DNA of 5,216 nt. Source: an uncultured Ruminococcus sp. (GTDB taxonomy: Bacteria > Bacillota > Clostridia > Oscillospirales > Acutalibacteraceae). This document shows, piece after piece, positions 1 to 4,307 of the stretch. The position numbers were made by a program, and so were the translations under genes. Position 1 is the first letter of the stretch. Every line of letters starts with the position of its first letter. The stretch spans positions 1 to 5,216 of the forward strand of contig CADCON010000139.1 of assembly GCA_902803035.1 (NCBI GenBank), written 5' to 3'. Under the pieces are notes generated by a model that saw nothing but the letters and a program-made list of their open reading frames with translations, did no database searches and was not told where the DNA came from.

Positions 1-1590
1 GGTGCCTACGCCTCCATCGGCGGAAAACTGCAGGGCACCATCCAGAGCGGCCTGAACGATCTCCTCCAGGCGGCGTCCATTCTGGGCGGGAGTATCCATA
101 CCGGCGGCGGGGGCGGCAGCGGTTCTTCTTCCCGCAAAGGGCATGCATCTCCGTCCGCGAAAGGCGGCACGTCACTTTCCGGAAGATCGCCCGGCGCGCT
201 GAATGCCATATTGGCAGACAAAGGGAATCCCACCGCGCCGCGCACCGCCTTTACCACCGGCAGAGGCGGACGGACGTCACCGGCCATGTCGTTCGGAAAA
301 TCCGTCAAATCGGCAGCCGCTTCTTCCGCCCTGAAGTCCGGAAGCGCCTATGCTTCCTCCCGGAAGAAAGCATCCGCCCCATCCGGAACAAACCGCACCT
401 CAGGCGCGGCAGGAAGCGGCGCGCAGCTTCTTTCACGCGGTGCCTACGAATCCCGGAAGACCTCCTCCGGAATGCAGTCCCGACTGGGCGGCAAAAAAAC
501 AGGGAGGGCAAAAAGAGCGTCATTGCCCTCACCTTCCGGGATGTTTTTCGACGCTTATACAGCCTCCATTACGGCAGATAACGCCGTCAATTATACGGCT
601 GCCACCCCCATCAGCATTGGCAAGCGGTTATATACCCCAAAAATTTTCTCCGCGCAAGTCAATGTGACAGATCCACAGACCAAGAAGCGTTCAACCGTCA
701 AAAGCTCACGAAAGGTCTTTCAGATGGGCGACAACAGCATCAATCTGGATCTGGTCATTCCGGCTGGCATATGCGTTGACGGCGTCTGCCTGAAGCATCC
801 AATCACTAACCGGAAGCTTATGGCAAAAGGCAGAGCGCCGTTTGTAATAGGCACGGACGGTGTGCTGTCCCGGCTGAACCTCCACCACGTCACCAGTCAG
901 GAAACATACAACAGCGGTCAATGGGGCGATGGACTGGACGGAACACTCATGGAGCTTCCATGCAGAATACACAAATTGTATTCCAACATTATTCATATAA
1001 ACCGCAATATGAAGGACACCAGCTTCCGCAGTATGATAATAAAAACGGAGAACGATGAAAGAGTCAGAGTCAAGACATTTGACTGCGCGAAGTTTAACGC
1101 CATAAGGATCCAGTACTGGAAGGAGCGGCTCCGACAGCTTGAAGCCGCCGCCAGCGAAAATACGGCTGCCGTGACAGCCATCGACTCCAAGGTGACGCAG
1201 GTGATTCAGGAGAATCTCCCGCAGAGCATCAAAAGCACATTCATGGACAGCCAATACCGAACCGTTGTTGCGACTGAGGATATGACGCTTTTCAGGGTCT
1301 ATGGCGGTCACTCCGGCAAGCAGGGAATCTATCTGACCACAGAGCGGCCGGTTGACAGGATCGGATCAAAATATCAGAGCGCACTTCTTCACGAGTGGAA
1401 AAACACCAGGGAATACTACTGTGAGGTGCATATTCCCAAAGGTACGGTGCTCAATATCGGAAAAGCGGCTCCTCAGAGAACCATATCCGGCGCGATTCTG
1501 AGCGGCGGCGGCGATCAGGTTGTCGTTTCTTCCGAATTTGCCAGGCATCCGTCGAATTACGGCAAGGAATACCCGCTTGGCTTCTCTTGA
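1..1590 (+). CDS. Polymorphic toxin-like protein, C-terminal part (LHH nuclease plus TNT/ART-like domain), 5' end outside window
   Basis: The frame is open from base 1 and ends at TGA, so 529 residues of a longer protein are visible; no start is claimed. Residues 1-180 are a Ser/Gly/Ala/Lys/Arg-rich, probably disordered linker with a loose recurring GAYxS motif. Residues about 250-385 match the LHH class of HNH/Endonuclease VII toxin nucleases: TNRKLMAKGRAP (269-280), a DG turn, LNLHH (292-296), GTLMELP (314-320), H324, H332 and a closing YWKER (372-376). LHH histidines normally bind metal and catalyse DNA cleavage. A helical, partly charged stretch (370-410) leads to a last domain (about 418-529) with FRVYGG (431-436), YLTT (444-447), an IPKGT segment, KAAPQ and GGGDQ (502-506). 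This is like TNT/ADP-ribosyltransferase-type toxin modules, with R432, T446/T447 and Q506 as inferred active-site positions. The nuclease call is fairly firm; the last domain's activity is inferred. No immunity gene follows. Confidence 0.75.
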   Translation, partial: GAYASIGGKLQGTIQSGLNDLLQAASILGGSIHTGGGGGSGSSSRKGHASPSAKGGTSLSGRSPGALNAILADKGNPTAPRTAFTTGRGGRTSPAMSFGKSVKSAAASSALKSGSAYASSRKKASAPSGTNRTSGAAGSGAQLLSRGAYESRKTSSGMQSRLGGKKTGRAKRASLPSPSGMFFDAYTASITADNAVNYTAATPISIGKRLYTPKIFSAQVNVTDPQTKKRSTVKSSRKVFQMGDNSINLDLVIPAGICVDGVCLKHPITNRKLMAKGRAPFVIGTDGVLSRLNLHHVTSQETYNSGQWGDGLDGTLMELPCRIHKLYSNIIHINRNMKDTSFRSMIIKTENDERVRVKTFDCAKFNAIRIQYWKERLRQLEAAASENTAAVTAIDSKVTQVIQENLPQSIKSTFMDSQYRTVVATEDMTLFRVYGGHSGKQGIYLTTERPVDRIGSKYQSALLHEWKNTREYYCEVHIPKGTVLNIGKAAPQRTISGAILSGGGDQVVVSSEFARHPSNYGKEYPLGFS

Positions 1591-1593
1591 TGC

Positions 1594-1610
1594 CCGGAAT
1601 GACATTCCGG
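1594..1610 (+). other. Short perfect hairpin just after the toxin stop codon
   Basis: CCGGAAT (1594-1600) and ATTCCGG (1604-1610) are perfect inverted repeats with a 3-base loop, starting four bases after the TGA. No T-run follows, so it is not a terminator by itself. It could protect the 3' end of the mRNA or be chance. Confidence 0.35.
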
Positions 1611-1649
1611 AAATGACCCGGACGACGCCCGTATGCGGAATGGATGAAC

Positions 1650-1691
1650 AAAAAGACCGGAAAGCACCGTTCAAGGGCTTCCGGTCTTTTT
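1650..1691. terminator. Bidirectional intrinsic terminator between convergent genes
   Basis: AAAAAGACCGGAA (1650-1662) is the exact reverse complement of TTCCGGTCTTTTT (1679-1691). One bulged A and further AGC/GCT pairing extend the stem towards a loop of about ten bases. The stem carries a T-run on its 3' side and an A-run on its 5' side, so it has a U-tract in both directions. It lies between the toxin gene (plus strand, ending 1590) and the acetyltransferase gene (minus strand, ending 1766) and should stop transcription from both. Confidence 0.85.
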
Positions 1692-1765
1692 CTTCCGTGG
1701 TGTATGCCATGCGGGAAAGACGAACAAGGTGTCATACGGACGGAAAACCCCACGGAATGCCGCCG

Positions 1766-2392
1766 TCAGTCCGCGCTTTTTTCCAATTCCGCCATGACCT
1801 CATCGTCGAGCGGGAGGTCGCGGAAGTAATACTTCCTGTCCTCGTCAGTGATTTTGCGTATGACGCGGCAAGGGTTCCCCGCGGCAATCGTCCAGTCCGG
1901 AATGTCCCTCGTCACCACGCTTCCCGCGCCGATCACGCAGTTGCTTCCGATCGTGACGCCCGGACAGATGACCACATTGCCGCCTATCCAGACATTGTCG
2001 CCGATGGTGACGGGAATGCCGTATTCATACAGGGCGTTGCGGACGTCGGGGTGAACCGGGTGTCCGGCCGTGTAGATCGACACATTCGGCGCCATGAAGC
2101 AGTTGTCGCCGATAGTGATCTTCGCCACGTCGAGCATGGTGCAGTTGTAATTGGCGAAGAAATTCCTTCCCACCTCGATATTGAAGCCGTAATCGCAGTA
2201 GAACGGCGGATTGATCCACGCGCCCTCCGAACGGCCGAGAAGCTCCCTGACCACCTCCGCAAGTCCCTTGAAATCGCTTCGGTCCATGGTGTTGAGCTTC
2301 TGCGTCAGCACGCGCGCCCTCTTCTGCTGTTCCATCACGCTGTCATCCGAAATGTAAGCCATTCCGCGGTCGCGTCTTTCGATGTTGTTCAT
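1766..2392 (-). CDS. Maltose/galactoside-type sugar O-acetyltransferase (left-handed beta-helix)
   Basis: A 208-residue protein of the Maa/LacA family, whose members move acetyl from acetyl-CoA to a hydroxyl of sugars such as maltose, glucose or galactosides in the cytoplasm. The N-terminal helical cap (residues 11-60) is followed by hexapeptide-repeat turns from about residue 70 (IEVGRNF, ITIGDN, VTIGDN, VTIGSN, VIGAGS), which build the beta-helix. TAGHP (108-112) carries the expected catalytic His, H111. AAGNPCRVIR (170-179) is the usual end of the fold. Length is typical (E. coli LacA is about 203 residues), and it looks intact. ATG at 2392 is chosen because AAAGGAG lies 11 bases upstream; Met11 has no good site. 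The start overlaps the stop of the MATE gene (ATGA), showing a two-gene operon, probably translationally coupled. The exact acceptor cannot be read from sequence. Confidence 0.93.
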   Translation of the reverse strand: MNNIERRDRGMAYISDDSVMEQQKRARVLTQKLNTMDRSDFKGLAEVVRELLGRSEGAWINPPFYCDYGFNIEVGRNFFANYNCTMLDVAKITIGDNCFMAPNVSIYTAGHPVHPDVRNALYEYGIPVTIGDNVWIGGNVVICPGVTIGSNCVIGAGSVVTRDIPDWTIAAGNPCRVIRKITDEDRKYYFRDLPLDDEVMAELEKSAD

Positions 2393-2493
2393 GGATGAAT
2401 ACTCTCCTTTGTGATGTTTTTAAGCCATTTGTATTGCCTGTAATGCCGGTAGACGACCGGCAGCTTGATGATCTCGTCGGTATGGAGAACGAT

Positions 2494-2496
2494 CTA
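2494..2496 (-). other. In-frame TAG inside the MATE remnant
   Basis: On the minus strand the frame reads LKLPVIAV, TAG, then IVLHTDEIIKLP. MATE relatives usually have an aromatic residue, often Tyr, here. The 34 codons after the TAG still encode a good family C-terminus, so this is a point nonsense change and not the natural end. Confidence 0.85.
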
Positions 2497-2937
2497 GACC
2501 GCAATGACCGGCAGCTTCAGCACAAATGCCGCGATGAGTCCCGCGGGAACGACAATGCCCCACATGGTCACGGTGTCGCAGATCAGTCCGAAGCGGGTGT
2601 CGCTTCCCGCCACAAAGATGCCGGCAATCACCGTGCTGTTGATTGACTTTCCGATGACGTAGTACGAACAGACAGCCAGCATGACGGCGAGGTATTCTTC
2701 CGCCTGCCGGCTCAATGAGAAGGGCAGCCACTTCATCAGCGGAATACTGAGCAGGATCATGCCGCCTGTCACGGCGCCCGCGATGACAGAGAGCCGCGAA
2801 AGCCTGTCGCCGTACCGCCTTGCGGTTTCCATTTCGCCGCGCCCCAGTTCGTTGCCCACCATAATGCCGCTGCCCGTGCCGATGCCGAGACAGACGGAAG
2901 CCAGGATATTCTTGACGATATTGGAAACGGAATTGGC

Positions 2938-2950
2938 CGCCACCGAGCGT
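2938..2950 (-). other. Deletion/frameshift junction in the MATE remnant
   Basis: Reading the minus strand, the first frame gives AITLGG and then turns to nonsense (GQFRFQYRQ). The other frame begins good MATE sequence at AANSVSN over the same bases. The switch falls within GGTGGCGGCC. In intact relatives these two motifs lie roughly 200 residues apart. Confidence 0.8.
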
Positions 2951-3178
2951 AATCGCCACATAAAAGAGATGCAGCACGAACTGCACCTGCGTAGCAAGCG
3001 AAACCGCCGAAAGCGAATCCTGATCGATGAATCCGAGCATGACCGCGTCGGACGCGCTGACCACCGCCGACATGAGATTCTGCGCGGCAATGGGAAGCAC
3101 CAGGGAGAACAGCTTTCTGTTGAAGCCGGCGGGACCGCGGCGAATGGTGACGGACTCCGTTCCGATCACTCCTTTCCG

Positions 3179-3207
3179 TTGACTTTCCTGAATTGTTACA
3201 ATATAAT
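3179..3207 (+). promoter_or_regulatory. Near-consensus sigma-A promoter for the AraC gene
   Basis: TTGACT (3179-3184) and a perfect TATAAT (3202-3207) are separated by 17 bases, the best promoter in the window. Transcription would start near 3214, giving a leader of about 78 bases before ATG 3292. Confidence 0.75.
3192..3202. promoter_or_regulatory. Small palindrome, possible operator
   Basis: ATTGT-T-ACAAT is a perfect 11-base palindrome. It lies in the spacer of the plus-strand promoter, touches its -10 box, and falls at the expected start region of the minus-strand transcript. A protein bound here could affect both directions. The site is short and AT-rich, so chance is possible. Confidence 0.3.
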
Positions 3208-3234
3208 TATAATAGCGGAAGAACAGAAAATCTA
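3206..3234 (-). promoter_or_regulatory. Overlapping divergent promoter for the MATE-acetyltransferase operon
   Basis: TATAATTATA (3202-3211) is a perfect palindrome, so TATAAT is also present on the minus strand (3211 to 3206). The best -35 at 17-base spacing is TAGATT (3234-3229), matching the consensus at only three positions. The site is correctly placed to transcribe leftwards into the MATE remnant and acetyltransferase gene, but it is weaker than the plus-strand promoter. Confidence 0.5.
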
Positions 3235-3291
3235 CCACAATAGTGGCAGTTTTCTGATAATATCGTGTCAGAGGAAAGGCGGTACCAGACA

Positions 3292-3801
3292 ATGATCGAA
3301 ATGAAGGTCAACGGAGATTCATCCGAAATCGTCCATTACGACATCCCCGGACTTCCCGTCAAAATCCTCAGGGAAAAGCTGTCGGACTATCCCGGCATGA
3401 GAGCCATCTGCCACTGGCATGATGACATAGAAATGATTTACATTCTCAGCGGAAGGATGCATTATGAAATCAACGGCCGCACCGTCCTGCTGACGGAGGA
3501 AAGCGTCCTTTTCGTCAACGCAAGGCAGCTTCATTACGGCTTCTCCGTGGAGAGGGAGGAATGCCTGTTCATTTGTGTGCTGTTCCACCCTTCGCTGTTG
3601 AACGTAACGGAAAAGCTGTACCATTCGCAGGTGCTGCCCGTCACGCGGAGCGACGCGCTGGAATACCTGCTCTTTGAACCCGAAGCAGCAGGCTCCCGCC
3701 GGATCGCTTCCTGCCTGCGCTCGCTCTCCGGGATCAGAGACAACGATGCAGCCGGCGTTCAATGGAAAATCGCCGGCTGCATATACGATATCTGGGGATA
3801 G
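3292..3801 (+). CDS. AraC-family regulator, N-terminal cupin half, ended by an in-frame TAG
   Basis: ATG 3292 is chosen because GAGGAAAGG (3271-3279) lies 12 bases upstream; GTG 3265 would place that site inside the gene, and ATG 3301 is possible. The 169 residues form the effector-sensing arm of an AraC/XylS regulator. The cupin core runs from about residue 38 to 105: HWHDDIE (41-47), IYILSGRMHYEINGR, LFVNARQLHYGF and CVLFHPSLL. A helical dimerisation-type segment leads to IYDIWG and then TAG (codon 170). The frame stays open and codes for the matching DNA-binding half up to 4152. Without the TAG the protein would be 286 residues, the normal size for this family. Such regulators usually sense sugars and control neighbouring genes. 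Alone, this half lacks a DNA-binding domain. Confidence 0.82.
   Translation: MIEMKVNGDSSEIVHYDIPGLPVKILREKLSDYPGMRAICHWHDDIEMIYILSGRMHYEINGRTVLLTEESVLFVNARQLHYGFSVEREECLFICVLFHPSLLNVTEKLYHSQVLPVTRSDALEYLLFEPEAAGSRRIASCLRSLSGIRDNDAAGVQWKIAGCIYDIWG
3799..3801 (+). other. In-frame TAG separating the AraC cupin and HTH halves
   Basis: The frame reads IYDIWG, TAG, then IFTAGHEACAAGFSDSD and on into the DNA-binding domain without a frame change. The bases on both sides code normally for this family, so a single substitution would restore a full-length regulator. Confidence 0.85.
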
Positions 3802-3879
3802 ATTTTCACGGCGGGTCATGAAGCCTGCGCCGCGGGCTTTTCCGATTCCGACCCGGACCGGCAGCTTCAGAGGAATATC

Positions 3880-4152
3880 GTGTCGTACATCTTCCTGCAT
3901 TACGCGGACCCTCTGACCCTCGATGAAATTGCCGCCTCGGCAGGCGTGAGCCGCAGCAAGTGCTGCCGGCTTTTCAGGAAATACCTCGGGCAGTCCCCGA
4001 TTGATTTTCTCAACAGCTACCGACTGGAACGCGGGCGGAGGATGCTTCCCGATACGGACAAAAGCATTACGGAAATCGCCATGAGCTGCGGATTTGCCAG
4101 CCCCGGCTATTTCACAAGGCTTTTCTCACAAAAATACGGCGTGACGCCATAA
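3880..4152 (+). CDS. AraC-family regulator, C-terminal double helix-turn-helix half
   Basis: This is the DNA-binding domain of the regulator interrupted at 3799, in the same frame. Counting from ATG 3292, helix-turn-helix 1 is LDEIAASAGVSRSKCCRLF (210-228) and helix-turn-helix 2 is SITEIAMSCGFASPGYF (258-274), followed by the family signature FTRLFSQKYGVTP. The GTG at 3880 is preceded by AGAGGA (3869-3874) at five bases, so 90 residues could be translated separately, about the size of stand-alone regulators such as MarA or SoxS. The gene ends at TAA straight after GVTP, whereas relatives continue with two residues and YR; the frame beyond the TAA reads NY. It may be a non-functional remnant, or an unregulated DNA-binding protein if reinitiation occurs. 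Confidence 0.75.
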   Translation: MSYIFLHYADPLTLDEIAASAGVSRSKCCRLFRKYLGQSPIDFLNSYRLERGRRMLPDTDKSITEIAMSCGFASPGYFTRLFSQKYGVTP

Positions 4153-4226
4153 AATTACATAATAACAAAAATAATAAAATCAGTAATTATTCTAAAAATT
4201 AAAAAAAACTTTGTACATAAAATTAC
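4153..4226. other. AT-rich intergenic stretch, no gene or terminator seen
   Basis: Between the AraC stop and the candidate promoter the DNA is almost purely A/T. No GC-rich hairpin with a T-run is present, so transcription from the AraC gene might run on into the transporter gene. AGTAATT (4182-4188) is the reverse complement of AATTACT (4221-4227), a weak possible operator pair. Such DNA often acts as an UP-element or as a target for nucleoid proteins; that is inference only. Confidence 0.4.
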
Positions 4227-4255
4227 TTGTAATATTTAAAAAGATATATTAAAAT
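4227..4255 (+). promoter_or_regulatory. Candidate promoter of the sugar-binding protein gene
   Basis: TTGTAA (4227-4232) and TAAAAT (4250-4255) are 17 bases apart, in an AT-rich stretch directly upstream of a strong ribosome binding site. The -10 matches at five positions and the -35 at four. The surrounding AT-richness offers alternatives such as TATATT at 4245, so the exact box is uncertain. Confidence 0.5.
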
Positions 4256-4260
4256 ATTAC
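4229..4260. promoter_or_regulatory. Inverted repeat over the candidate -10 box
   Basis: GTAATATTT (4229-4237) and AAATATTAC (4252-4260) are perfect 9-base inverted repeats with a 14-base centre. The pair spans the region between the predicted -35 and -10 boxes and overlaps both. The position suits a repressor site controlling the transporter, but AT-rich DNA yields such repeats by chance. Confidence 0.4.
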
Positions 4261-4264
4261 AAAA

Positions 4265-4287
4265 GCGGGTACAAAAATACAGCCCGC
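4265..4287 (+). other. GC-clamped hairpin in the mRNA leader
   Basis: GCGGG (4265-4269) pairs with CCCGC (4283-4287), with an extra T-G pair and a loop of about 11 A-rich bases. It is the only GC-rich patch in the leader and sits seven bases before the AGGAGG site. It could stabilise the transcript's 5' end or influence ribosome access. No riboswitch class is recognised. Confidence 0.4.
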
Positions 4288-4294
4288 AAAATAC

Positions 4295-4300
4295 AGGAGG
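4295..4300 (+). promoter_or_regulatory. Strong Shine-Dalgarno site AGGAGG
   Basis: A perfect AGGAGG lies seven bases before the ATG at 4308, which fixes the start of the lipoprotein gene and suggests high expression. Confidence 0.9.
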
Positions 4301-4307
4301 TTTTATA

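Larger units (their letters stand above)
2389..3145 (-). pseudogene. Degraded MATE-family efflux transporter gene (internal deletion, frameshift, in-frame amber)
   Basis: MATE proteins are about 450-residue, 12-helix, Na+ or H+ driven exporters of drugs and metabolites in the inner membrane. Here the N-terminal part (FNRKLFSLVLP through helices 1-2 to LFYVAITLGG) is in one frame down to about 2942. The second half (AANSVSNIVKN, GIMVGNELG, SYYVIGKSINST, SDTRFGLICDTVTMW) follows directly in another frame. About 250 codons remain, so roughly 200, covering the helices between, are missing. The second half is then cut by TAG (2494-2496). The same frame continues through the usual family C-terminus (TDEIIKLPVVYRHY) to TGA at 2389-2391, overlapping the acetyltransferase ATG. 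No good start exists: the frame reads ATT at 3145, nine bases after ACGGAG, where ATG would be expected; GTG at 3169 overlaps the other SD-like sequence. A working pump is not expected. Confidence 0.88.

Noticed and set aside
706..1311. Open frame of about 200 codons antisense to the toxin nuclease domain
   Set aside because: It lies opposite clearly recognisable LHH nuclease coding sequence, has no recognisable domain and no good ribosome binding site.
1520..2398. Open frame of 292 codons on the plus strand over the acetyltransferase gene
   Set aside because: It is antisense to an intact acetyltransferase, crosses the terminator, and its product has the odd His/Arg/Asp/Val-rich composition of a shadow frame.
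2930..2960. Simple one-base sequencing error as the cause of the MATE frameshift
   Set aside because: One base cannot explain it: about 200 codons of the middle of the protein are missing at the same point. An assembly collapse remains possible.
2420..3292. Single 290-codon gene reading through the MATE N-terminus on the minus strand
   Set aside because: Beyond about 2942 this frame leaves MATE sequence and becomes Arg/His/Gly-rich nonsense, while the real MATE second half is in another frame. Its apparent start also lies upstream of the promoter region.
2494..3801. Pyrrolysine insertion at the two TAG codons
   Set aside because: Pyrrolysine is known mainly in methylamine methyltransferases; neither a MATE pump nor an AraC linker is a plausible site.
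4153..4307. Riboswitch or attenuator upstream of the sugar-binding gene
   Set aside because: Only a small hairpin is visible, with no recognised aptamer motif and no terminator/antiterminator pair.
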